Positions 8,108 to 15,767 of a DNA stretch of 64,000 nt are shown here, in pieces. A program made the position numbers and the translations under genes. The stretch is from assembly GCF_009184635.1 (NCBI RefSeq), contig NZ_WELI01000002.1:1-64000 (forward strand), written 5' to 3'. The stretch's first letter is position 1. Each line of letters starts with the position of its first letter. Source of the DNA: Rudanella paleaurantiibacter. GTDB lineage: Bacteria; Bacteroidota; Bacteroidia; Cytophagales; Spirosomataceae. Below the pieces are notes generated by a model, which did no database searches, was not told the DNA's origin, and worked only from the letters and a program-made list of their open reading frames with translations.

Positions 8108-9267
8108 CTCATCACGGCCTCGTTGCCGACAACAGCCTGGGCCGGACGCGGGTGCTCGGCCGTAAATACGCGCAAAGCCTCCCGGTCGAGCATCTGATTG
8201 GGCGATTCATCGACCTCCCCATTTTTGAGCACCCGGTCGAGGTTCAGGTTCAGGTGTTTGGCCAGAAACCGGTAGGCAGCCGCCCGTTTGCTGGGGCCGT
8301 AGTCGTGTCCCTCGTCGGGCAGGTGCACATTGGCCACGTTGCCCTCAGCCCCGTAAAGCCGGTACACGCCCTGCATATACGGAAACTCCACGGTGGGCGT
8401 GTTGCGCGTCCAGTCTTTCCCGTCCGATACCAGCAGCATAGGCCGGGGCGCTGCCAAGGCCGCAATTTCGGCATTGGTGGTCTCGTGAGTCGGGCGCTTA
8501 TGAATAGGCATACCACTCTCGCAGGCGCATCCCCCGAAAAAATGAGCCGACACCATCACCACCGGCACCGATACCGTAACGCGAGGGTCAAGCGCGGTGA
8601 GCAGAAACGTTTGAGTGCCGCCCCCCGACTCACCCGTGACGGCCACCCGCTTGCGGTCGGTATTAGGCAGGCTCAGCAGGAAATCGAGCGCCCGAATACT
8701 GTTGAGCGTCTGGAGTTTAAGCGTTTTGGGAAGCTTGTGCTCACACTGTTTAGCGTCGCCATAACCAGCCATGTCATAGGCGAAGACAATAGCCCCCATG
8801 CGGGCCAGCGTAGCGCACCGTTGCTGGGCGGTTTCGAGCGTTCGGCCTTCGAGCGAGCCCGAATGGCCGTGCGGGCAAAGCACCACCGGATGGTTACCCT
8901 TGAGGTTGGTGGGCACGTACAGGTTACCCGTTACAAAGTAGCCGGGTACGCTCTCAAACGCTACGTTCTCTACAGTGTAACCCGCCATTTGCCGTTTGCC
9001 GTGCCGGATGGGTTTGAGGGGGGCAAATTGGGGTTTCTGAGGCAGCTCCATCCCGTCGCGGATGCCTTGCCGGATAAGTTCGGCCCGTTTTTCCCAGGCC
9101 GCGCGCGAGGTGTAGGTCCGGGCGGTATCGGCCAATCGGCGGGCTGCTTCGGGTTCGGCGAAGTAGGCTCCCTGCCGCAGGTCGGGCCGGGCGGGGTTGG
9201 GCTGGGCCAATGTAGCCGAGGTAATGCCCAGGCAGAGCAGCAGGGCCGGAGTAAACGAGCGGAGCAT
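8092..9267 (-). CDS. Exported alpha/beta hydrolase, acetyl-xylan-esterase-like
   Basis: A 391-residue protein with a signal peptide (1-21) and an alpha/beta-hydrolase fold. The nucleophile elbow GESGGG puts the serine at 214. The acid is likely Asp282 or Asp285 (LLVSDGKDWT), and the histidine is His321 in EGHDYG. The oxyanion region is around PHGHSG (132-137). It resembles the large esterases of Bacteroidota annotated as acetylxylan esterase or dienelactone-hydrolase-like, which remove acyl groups from plant polysaccharides. The precise substrate is unknown. It is the first of two minus-strand genes, with DUF4403 downstream. Confidence 0.8.
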   Translation of the reverse strand: MLRSFTPALLLCLGITSATLAQPNPARPDLRQGAYFAEPEAARRLADTARTYTSRAAWEKRAELIRQGIRDGMELPQKPQFAPLKPIRHGKRQMAGYTVENVAFESVPGYFVTGNLYVPTNLKGNHPVVLCPHGHSGSLEGRTLETAQQRCATLARMGAIVFAYDMAGYGDAKQCEHKLPKTLKLQTLNSIRALDFLLSLPNTDRKRVAVTGESGGGTQTFLLTALDPRVTVSVPVVMVSAHFFGGCACESGMPIHKRPTHETTNAEIAALAAPRPMLLVSDGKDWTRNTPTVEFPYMQGVYRLYGAEGNVANVHLPDEGHDYGPSKRAAAYRFLAKHLNLNLDRVLKNGEVDESPNQMLDREALRVFTAEHPRPAQAVVGNEAVMSLVDR

Positions 9268-9412
9268 GGTTTAAAGAGCGAAAAAGTGAATTGGGTCCGC
9301 ACTCTTTCACCTTTCAAAGCCCCTCCCATCCACCATCTACCGAATCGGGTTGGTGGCGGATTTATAATTTTTTTCTAATCGAATCGCGGGCCTCCGGCCG
9401 GGCGGGTGGCAC

Positions 9413-9420
9413 TACCTTTG
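9413..9420 (+). promoter_or_regulatory. Candidate -7 box for the outer membrane protein/two-component operon
   Basis: TACCTTTG matches TAnnTTTG about 90 bases before the ATG at 9509. The -33 region is GC-rich and lacks TTG. The box lies in the divergent region shared with the esterase gene. Confidence 0.35.
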
Positions 9421-9508
9421 CCCTCGCAGTAGGAGACCTTTTAGCCTAATAGAACGGCATTTAGGCCTATATTTCAACCAATTACCAACTATCCATCGAA
9501 CTCAACGA

Positions 9509-10411
9509 ATGATACGTACTACCTTACATTGGCTATTCCTCGTAGCCCTCACGGCAAGCGGGTGGCTTAGTGTACCCGCCTACGGGCAAAGCCCCGCCGA
9601 CACCCTGCGCCTGTCGGATACCCAGCTCGACAGCCTGTTTATCGACGAGGTTCAGGACCACCAAACGCCCGACAAAGTCCTCCACGCGGAACCCCTCTAC
9701 ATTGACCTGATTCGGGACCTGGGTGCGCGCAAAGGTGAACGCGAATGGAACGTGGGCCTCAGCCTCACCGACAACCTGCGCTACGACACCTACCAGGCCC
9801 TCGTCGAATACGAGTGGGCACCCGCCAACCGGCTGGGGATGGAAATAGAGCTACCTTTCTCGTTCCATCAGGTTACCAATCGGGAGCCGGGACCATCGGC
9901 ACCCAGCAGTGGGCTCGACGGGCTGAAAACGGCCGTGCAATGGTCTTTTTACGTGTCGGAGCGCCATAAAACCACCCTCGCGCTGGGCTACATTAATGAA
10001 CTTAAGCTAAACACCCATGGGCAGTGGGCCACCGGTCCGTGGCTCAAAGGCAACCAGTTTAACCCGTTTCTGGTAGCGGCCCGTCGGTGGGGTAACCGGT
10101 TTCATACTCTCATCTACACAGGGCCACGCTTTACCCGTTATTTTGCCCAGAACGGGTGGAAACACCAGTTCGACATCAACACCAACCTACACTACATGAT
10201 ACCCGGCACCCGCAATTTTGTAGGTCTCGAATTGAACAAAGAGATTCAGGCATCGGGTTTTACAATGGTGGCTCGCCCTCAGTTGCGGGTCGGCATTACC
10301 GATCAGTTGCTGGTGGGTATTGTGACCGGGATTCCGTTCAACCGCGATCAGCAGCGGCTCAGCTCATTTCTGCGGCTTATCTACGAACCGGGCCACCGGC
10401 ACCGAAGCTGA
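9509..10411 (+). CDS. Putative outer membrane beta-barrel protein ahead of a two-component system
   Basis: A 300-residue exported protein with a signal peptide (1-27, AYGQ), a short linker containing HAEPLYIDLIRD (about 54-65), then strands with aromatic girdle spacing up to a C-terminus near LRLIYEP. There are no transmembrane helices, which supports an outer membrane barrel. Its stop codon is only 18 bases from the response regulator gene, so the three genes are probably co-transcribed, and the protein may be part of the sensed or regulated function. Proteins with the HAEPLY-type segment occur beside OmpR-type regulators in related genomes as far as I recall. The exact function is unknown. 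Confidence 0.7.
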   Translation: MIRTTLHWLFLVALTASGWLSVPAYGQSPADTLRLSDTQLDSLFIDEVQDHQTPDKVLHAEPLYIDLIRDLGARKGEREWNVGLSLTDNLRYDTYQALVEYEWAPANRLGMEIELPFSFHQVTNREPGPSAPSSGLDGLKTAVQWSFYVSERHKTTLALGYINELKLNTHGQWATGPWLKGNQFNPFLVAARRWGNRFHTLIYTGPRFTRYFAQNGWKHQFDINTNLHYMIPGTRNFVGLELNKEIQASGFTMVARPQLRVGITDQLLVGIVTGIPFNRDQQRLSSFLRLIYEPGHRHRS

Positions 10412-10429
10412 TGCCCCGCCATCCATCCC

Positions 10430-11119
10430 ATGAAAAATATTCTGATTGTTGAAGACGAACAGCGCCTGGCCCGCAACATCAGCCAAACCCTGATGGACGA
10501 AGGCTACCGAACCGCCATTGCCTACGATGGCGACTCGGGTTTGCAGCGTAGCCTCGAAGAACCGTTCGATCTGGTTATTCTGGACATCAACCTGCCCGGC
10601 ATAAACGGCTACGAGGTGTGCCGCCAATTACGGGCGGCCAATGAGCAATTACTCGTTATTATGCTGACGGCTCTGGGCGAGGTGGAAGACAAGTTGCAAG
10701 GCTTTGAGCGCGGGGCCGACGACTACATGGTGAAGCCCTTCGATCTGCGCGAGCTGACCGCCCGGGTGGCTACCTGCCTCCGCCGGACAGCTCCCCGGCC
10801 TGAGGTACATGAGCCCGAAGAAATACTGCAACTGGCCGACCTGACTTTGAACCGCAAAACCCGGCAGGTACTACGCGGAGGGCACACGATTGTGCTCACA
10901 GCCAAGGAGTTTTCGCTACTCGAATACATGCTTCAAAACCCCGACCGGGTGCTCTCGAAGCAGGAACTAACCGAGCGCGTGTGGCAGTTGCGGTTCGATC
11001 CCGGCACCAATGTGGTAGAGGTGTACATCAATTACCTGCGGAAGAAAATCGACAAAGATTACACGCCCAAACTGATCCATACACGGTCGGGGCAGGGCTA
11101 TGTTCTGGCCATCGAATGA
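10430..11119 (+). CDS. OmpR/PhoB-family response regulator
   Basis: A 229-residue regulator. The receiver domain (1-118) has acidic residues EDE (8-10), the phosphoacceptor Asp52 in VILDINLPG, the Thr of MLTALG and the Lys of MVKPFD. The winged-helix DNA-binding domain (about 130-229) ends with the TRSGQGYVL block of OmpR-type proteins. Its TGA overlaps the kinase ATG (ATGA at 11116-11119), which shows translational coupling with that gene. Confidence 0.95.
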   Translation: MKNILIVEDEQRLARNISQTLMDEGYRTAIAYDGDSGLQRSLEEPFDLVILDINLPGINGYEVCRQLRAANEQLLVIMLTALGEVEDKLQGFERGADDYMVKPFDLRELTARVATCLRRTAPRPEVHEPEEILQLADLTLNRKTRQVLRGGHTIVLTAKEFSLLEYMLQNPDRVLSKQELTERVWQLRFDPGTNVVEVYINYLRKKIDKDYTPKLIHTRSGQGYVLAIE

Positions 11120-12486
11120 CCATCAGGAACCAGATATCGGGGCAGTTTTCGTTTATCGTAGCTTCTATCCTGACCGTTTTTTCGCTGACGGTCTACATCA
11201 TTTCGGCCGATTTCCGGGAGGAGGAGTTTTACGACCGACTCAAGCAGCAGGCCCGCACCACCGCCCGGCTCCTGATTGAGGTGCAGGAGGTAGACATTCC
11301 CCTGCTCAAGATCATTGACCAGAACAAAGTGTCGGCGCTGGTCAATGAGCAGGTGCTGGTGTTCGACCAAACCGATCAGCTCGTGTACAGCAGTATCGAC
11401 GACACCCTTACGCATTACCAACCCGAATGGCTGGCCCAGATTCGGGAAGAAGGCGAGTGGGAGAGCCATACGGGCGATGCCGAACTGATTGGGCTGGTGA
11501 TTCGGCAGGGCGACAAAGCCTATACCGTGATGGCCTCGGCCTACGATCAGTTTGGCCGGAGCAAACTGCGCTATCTCGCTTTTACGCTGTTTTGGGGCTG
11601 GCTGGCGGGTATCGGCGTAACGGTGGTGCTCGGGTTTTTCTTCGCGGGTCGGTCGTTGCGCCCCATTGCCCGGATCAACCAGCAGATTCAGACCATCACG
11701 GCTCAGGATTTGCGCCAACGACTCGACGAAGGACGCCGGCAGGATGAGATCGACCAGTTGGCGGTCAACTTCAATCAGGTACTGGCCCGGCTCGAACTGG
11801 CCTTTGAGCAGCAACGCAGCTTTGTGTCGCACGCCAGCCATGAGCTACGAACGCCCCTGGCTACGCTCAAATCAGACGTGCAACTGGCCCTACGCCGAAC
11901 CCGGTCGGCCGACGAACTCCGGGCCGTTTTGCAAACGATGCTGCCTGACATCGACCGGCTCAGTGCGCTGACCAACAGCCTTCTGATGCTCGCCCGAACC
12001 CTCGAAAATGGCTCGTCGATGCTTATTTCGACCGTTCGGATTGATGAGGTGGTGTTTGCCGCGCAGGAAGAACTATTACAGGCTTACCCCACGTACCAGG
12101 TTGATGTTCAATACCTCCGCCTTCCAGAGGCCGAAGCCGACACCGAAGTACTGGGCAACGAATCGCTCTTGAAACGGGTGGTCTACAACCTGCTCGACAA
12201 TGCCTGCAAATACTCGGCCGACCACCGGGCCGAGGTGCAGATCAGCTACGACCAACGGCGGGTGCAGCTGGCCGTTCGGGACGAGGGTATTGGGATTCCA
12301 CCCGAAGAAGAGGAGCGTATTTTCGACCTATTTTACCGCACCGACCAATCGCGTAACTATGAGGGCTTTGGTATTGGGTTGTCTATTTGCCGACGCATCA
12401 TCGAACTGCATCAGGGGCGGCTTACGCTACAGAGTACGCCCGGTCTGGGTAGCACGTTCACGGTACAATTGCCCCGGCAGCTCTGA
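11116..12486 (+). CDS. Sensor histidine kinase
   Basis: A 456-residue inner membrane kinase. It has a transmembrane helix near 10-30, a periplasmic sensor (about 31-152), a second helix (153-177) and a HAMP domain (178-230). The HisKA dimerisation domain has phosphoacceptor His242 in SHELRTP, followed by a HATPase domain with the N box (LLDNACKYS), G1 (DEGIGIP) and G2 (GFGIGLSI). The longest frame starts earlier, inside the regulator gene; the ATG at 11116 overlaps the regulator's stop and gives the expected short cytoplasmic N-terminus. The signal is unknown. The upstream outer membrane protein gene may be part of the same stimulon. Confidence 0.93.
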   Translation: MTIRNQISGQFSFIVASILTVFSLTVYIISADFREEEFYDRLKQQARTTARLLIEVQEVDIPLLKIIDQNKVSALVNEQVLVFDQTDQLVYSSIDDTLTHYQPEWLAQIREEGEWESHTGDAELIGLVIRQGDKAYTVMASAYDQFGRSKLRYLAFTLFWGWLAGIGVTVVLGFFFAGRSLRPIARINQQIQTITAQDLRQRLDEGRRQDEIDQLAVNFNQVLARLELAFEQQRSFVSHASHELRTPLATLKSDVQLALRRTRSADELRAVLQTMLPDIDRLSALTNSLLMLARTLENGSSMLISTVRIDEVVFAAQEELLQAYPTYQVDVQYLRLPEAEADTEVLGNESLLKRVVYNLLDNACKYSADHRAEVQISYDQRRVQLAVRDEGIGIPPEEEERIFDLFYRTDQSRNYEGFGIGLSICRRIIELHQGRLTLQSTPGLGSTFTVQLPRQL

Positions 12487-12552
12487 TGGCCTGACAGCTA
12501 ACCCGTACGTGAATGAATACTATAAAATGCATTTCAGTACTGGACATTCGGA

Positions 12553-12753
12553 CTTCAGACACTGGACATTAGACTTACTGGCTTTATATAGGACTCAGTA
12601 CTGGACATTTGTACAGTGAAGCGGTGCCGGTCGGCGCTCCGATTCGCCCAGCCGTAAGGCTAAAATTGGCCTATCGGCCCAACCGAGCACCGCTCGATTG
12701 TACATTTTGTCCAGTACTGAGTATATAGGAAGGTCTAATGTCCAGTGTCTGAG
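12553..12753. repeat. Long imperfect inverted repeat built from TGGACATT words
   Basis: The left arm (12553-12615) and right arm (12699-12753) pair imperfectly over about 55 bases. Matching blocks include CAGACACTGGACATTAGAC with GTCTAATGTCCAGTGTCTG, and CAGTACTGGACA with TGTCCAGTACTG. The word TGGACATT occurs three times on the plus strand (12541, 12563, 12602). The loop is itself partly self-complementary, with AGCGGTGC near 12620 against GCACCGCT near 12687, so the whole region could fold as one hairpin. There is no coding potential. Confidence 0.75.
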
Positions 12754-12838
12754 AAAACGAATAATTGTATTGCCTGCTGATAATCAGCTATTTCATTGTA
12801 CATTTTACATTGTTCATTATACATTCAACTCAGTCTGA

Positions 12839-13072
12839 CTACTCACATTCTAAGTTTTTTCTAATGGCTACGAGCGGGATAGTACCGTTTAAAGCACCCA
12901 TCTTTGACTTGTATTTGTCCATCATGCGAATACAGGTCAGCGCTCCTTCAGGTTGGAGCATTCCGATAGCCATTTGTCGCTGACAGGTGGCTATTTCATT
13001 GGCGGATGGCCAAAAACTAAACACCAACCGGGGAGTTTGCTGTATAGCTACCCTAACCGCATCAGGCAACAC
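12839..13072 (-). CDS. Possible small protein (doubtful)
   Basis: An open frame of 77 codons starting at GTG and ending in KNLECE. Codon choice is reasonable and it fills otherwise empty sequence upstream of nhaA, but I recognise no domain, and the opposite strand is also open for part of the stretch. It may be a remnant of a longer gene. Kept only as a low-confidence candidate. Confidence 0.2.
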   Translation of the reverse strand: MLPDAVRVAIQQTPRLVFSFWPSANEIATCQRQMAIGMLQPEGALTCIRMMDKYKSKMGALNGTIPLVAIRKNLECE

Positions 13073-13086
13073 CCTGTTCTTACCCT

Positions 13087-14421
13087 ATGGCTAAACGAAT
13101 TACCTCTCTGGTCCGACCGTTGATCCGGCCCTTTACCGAGTTTTTCCAGACCGAATCGTCGAGTGGGCTCATCCTGCTGGGCATGAGTGTGCTGGCGCTT
13201 GTTCTGGCCAATACCGACACCGGATTTGCCCGGTATTTCCCGGCCATTTGGGACAGTACCCTCACCCTGTCCGTCAATGAGTTCAGGCTCGAAAAGACGA
13301 TTGCGCACTGGATCAACGACGGACTAATGGCCCTGTTTTTTCTGGTGGTGGGGCTCGAAATAAAACGCGAGGTGCTGGAGGGCGAACTATCGAGTATCCG
13401 GCAGGCGGCCTTACCTCTTTTGTGTGCGTTGGGTGGTATGCTGGTTCCGGCCCTGCTGTTCTGGGTGTTTAACCATAACACCGTTACCGCCGACGGTTGG
13501 GGCATTCCGATGGCCACCGACATTGCCTTCGCTCTGGCGATTCTGTTTCTGCTCGGCGACCGGGCACCCCTCCCCCTCAAAATTTTTCTGACCGCCCTTG
13601 CTATCGCCGACGACCTCGGTGCGGTGGTCGTAATTGCCCTGTTTTACACCCAGGAAATTCAGCTCACCTACCTGGCCTGGGCGGGAGGTATCTGGGCCGG
13701 TTTACTGTTGCTCAACTACCTCAATGTCCGTATTTTATCGGTGTACCTGTTGCTGGGCGTGGTGCTGTGGTACTGCACGCTGAAGTCGGGTATTCATGCC
13801 ACTATTGCCGGGGTACTACTCGCAGCGGCCATTCCGTTTCGGATTCGGTACAGCCCGCAACAACTCCTGCACCTGATTCAGGAGCGGCTGCAGGTAATCA
13901 ACGCGGCCATCGACACGAGCGATATTCAACCCCGCGACATCAGCGAAGAGCTCGAAGACATCAATATGCGCATCAGCTCGCCCGCCCAACGGCTCGAAGA
14001 AGCACTGCACGCGCCGGTGTCGTTTTTTATCATTCCGCTGTTTGCGTTTTGTAACACCAGCATTACCGTCGAAATAGGTTTGCTGAACCAGCTTGGCGGT
14101 CCGCTATCACTCGGTATCATTGCCGGGCTACTACTGGGCAAGCCATTGGGCATCAGCTTATTTGCCTGGCTCGCTACCCGTCTGGGCTGGGCTACCCTAC
14201 CCGACGGCATCCGCTGGCGTCAACTGATTGGCGTATCGTTTCTGGCGGGTATCGGGTTTACTATGTCTATTTTCGTCACATTGCTCGCCTTTGAGCGGCA
14301 ACCCGACTATCAGGGGGTGGCCAAACTTGCTATTCTGCTGGCCTCGCTGGCGTCGGGCCTGATCGGGTACGTTATGCTGAGCAAAGCCGCTCATGTTCCG
14401 GCTAAGTCAGATGCCGACTAA
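13087..14421 (+). CDS. nhaA: Na+/H+ antiporter NhaA
   Basis: A 444-residue inner membrane protein with about 12 transmembrane helices. It exchanges external protons for internal Na+ or Li+ and supports pH and salt homeostasis. The key acidic residues of NhaA are present: Asp145 in MATDIAFA and Asp175/Asp176 in IADDLGAV, equivalent to the Asp133, Asp163 and Asp164 of the Escherichia coli protein. The start FTEFFQTESSSGLILL is typical of the family. A cytoplasmic loop of about 40 residues (270-310, rich in acidic residues) is longer than in the E. coli protein, as in many Bacteroidota. It appears monocistronic. Confidence 0.95.
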   Translation: MAKRITSLVRPLIRPFTEFFQTESSSGLILLGMSVLALVLANTDTGFARYFPAIWDSTLTLSVNEFRLEKTIAHWINDGLMALFFLVVGLEIKREVLEGELSSIRQAALPLLCALGGMLVPALLFWVFNHNTVTADGWGIPMATDIAFALAILFLLGDRAPLPLKIFLTALAIADDLGAVVVIALFYTQEIQLTYLAWAGGIWAGLLLLNYLNVRILSVYLLLGVVLWYCTLKSGIHATIAGVLLAAAIPFRIRYSPQQLLHLIQERLQVINAAIDTSDIQPRDISEELEDINMRISSPAQRLEEALHAPVSFFIIPLFAFCNTSITVEIGLLNQLGGPLSLGIIAGLLLGKPLGISLFAWLATRLGWATLPDGIRWRQLIGVSFLAGIGFTMSIFVTLLAFERQPDYQGVAKLAILLASLASGLIGYVMLSKAAHVPAKSDAD

Positions 14422-14443
14422 CCCCTCCCCGAGTGCTAACCCT

Positions 14444-14893
14444 CTAAAGTCCCAGTTGCATATGCAGGAGCGGAAACGGTTTGCCGAGCCCGTCGAGGGG
14501 TGAGCGGCCTGTGATCACAAAGCCGGCCTTCTGGTAAAAGCCGAGGGCCCCTTCGTTTTGCTCGTTGACGTCGAGGGCCCGCGCCCCTAACTCGGTCACG
14601 GCGTACCGTAACAATCGGCCGCCGACACCCTGCCCCCGCCAATCGGGATCAACAAACAGCATTTCGAGCTTGCCATCGGCTACACCGGCAAACCCCAGTA
14701 CCGTCTGCGTGGTATCGTGAGCACAAACGAGTTGCCGCCCCGACCCAAAAGCCTCGCGCACCAGAGGCCTGAAAAATTCAATGTCGGCTTCTGTCAGGAA
14801 ATGATGGGTGGCCCGTACCGACCTTTCCCAAACGGCAAGCATCGGGGCGTATTCGGTTGGCTGGGCAGTCTGGATGGATAGCGCTGTTTTCAT
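14444..14893 (-). CDS. GNAT-family N-acetyltransferase
   Basis: A 149-residue single-domain GNAT protein. The acetyl-CoA pyrophosphate-binding motif is DWRGQGVGGRLL (R/Q-x-x-G-x-G/A type), preceded by a beta-4 strand (KLEMLFVDP) and followed by NEGALGFYQKAGF. The N-terminal WERSVRATHHFL segment is common in YjdJ/PhnO-like family members. The acceptor is unknown. The ATG at 14893 was chosen over an upstream ATG at 14926, since MKTALSIQ begins the first conserved strand. The gene converges on nhaA with a 22-base gap. Confidence 0.85.
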   Translation of the reverse strand: MKTALSIQTAQPTEYAPMLAVWERSVRATHHFLTEADIEFFRPLVREAFGSGRQLVCAHDTTQTVLGFAGVADGKLEMLFVDPDWRGQGVGGRLLRYAVTELGARALDVNEQNEGALGFYQKAGFVITGRSPLDGLGKPFPLLHMQLGL

Positions 14894-15034
14894 GAGGGTA
14901 AAGGTAAAATGGGGAAGTTTAGGCAAAAAGCCACTTCAGCACGCATTTCTTCCGTTTGGCCTAATCCGTTCTTTCAGAGCCCTCTACCCAGCTGCAACTT
15001 TGTCATCGTAAACAACATTAAGCATTCAGCTTCG

Positions 15035-15465
15035 ATGACAATTACATTACCTCAACCAAATCGAAACGGTAGCAGCGAAACGCTCATTTTCAAGGGCATC
15101 GTGCAGGAATCCAACGGCAACCTGATTTTCAGCGAAAACACTGCAGCATCCGGCAGTGACACATCCACTGGCTGTAGGATGAGGTATTTACGGCAATTAG
15201 CGGTAAGATCGGCTACCAGATTCAGAGACAACCCAAACAATTTGCCGGGCCGGGCGATATCGTTGTATTTGAACGGGGGTACGGCACCGCTTCTGGAACG
15301 CTGGCCCCGAAACGTTACAATGTCAGGGGACTTGAATGCTCCAACACGATTGCCTTTTTTCTCTCAGCGATTTTTGCGGTACAGCAGAAATCGGGTAAAC
15401 CCCAGACCGAACTATTCGACGGGGCTTACCTGCTCACCCGATATACAAGCGAGTACCTGCTCTAG
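15035..15465 (+). pseudogene. Cupin-domain protein, broken by several frameshifts
   Basis: The fragments of one small cupin lie in three frames. The first frame (ATG 15035 to about 15150) gives an N-terminus ending NLIFSENTAASGS. A second frame from about 15178 gives DEVFTAISGKIGYQIQ and then AGPGDIVVFERG. A third frame from about 15279 gives VRHRFWNAGPETLQC, the histidine-containing second cupin motif. The second frame resumes near 15340 with SNTIAFFLSAIFAVQQKSG and ends at TAG 15463-15465. The order and content match an intact small cupin (about 140-150 residues), so at least three indels have inactivated it. The region between the first two pieces, where the metal-binding HxH should lie, is the most damaged. 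Sequencing error is an alternative but would need several independent errors. Confidence 0.7.
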
Positions 15466-15627
15466 TACGTTCTTACTATCCGGCGAGTAACAGATGATGC
15501 CCCGCCAATACACGGCTATATGGTCGGTGTTGGTAAACAGAGTTTTCCGGACTGGTATACCAATGGCACTCAAGTACCCTCCATTATTGACCCAAATGAC
15601 GGTGTCACGGTTCATCTCAAACGTCAC
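15412..15627 (-). CDS. Possible small hypothetical protein
   Basis: A 71-codon frame beginning at GTG and ending in ISGEQVSPVE, overlapping the end of the cupin pseudogene on the opposite strand. The predicted peptide (MTFEMNRDTVIWVNNGGYLS...) looks protein-like but matches nothing I know. It may be a decayed fragment, since it sits in a region with other decay. Confidence 0.25.
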   Translation of the reverse strand: MTFEMNRDTVIWVNNGGYLSAIGIPVRKTLFTNTDHIAVYWRGIICYSPDSKNVLEQVLACISGEQVSPVE

Positions 15628-15767
15628 CCGCTACCCGTTGGGTTAATATCCACTTCTTTTTTACGCCCAGTCCGAATCCGATAAAACGAGAAAGCCGCCC
15701 GTGCAGCCGCTCCATGTGCGCCCCCCCTGCGTTTGGTAATATGCGGCTTGGGGTGCATCTTCACCCT

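Larger units (their letters stand above)
12487..13086. other. 600-base intergenic region with a long palindrome
   Basis: Between the kinase and nhaA. It holds the large inverted repeat at 12553-12753 and a following AT-rich stretch with TACATT-like words (about 12796-12826). It also contains a 77-codon minus-strand frame starting at a GTG (12839-13072), listed separately with low confidence. No clear nhaA promoter was found. Confidence 0.5.

Noticed and set aside
8080-9378. 432-codon plus-strand open frame opposite the esterase gene
   Set aside because: It mirrors the esterase on the other strand, has no domain and runs into low-complexity sequence; the minus-strand gene has an intact catalytic triad and signal peptide.
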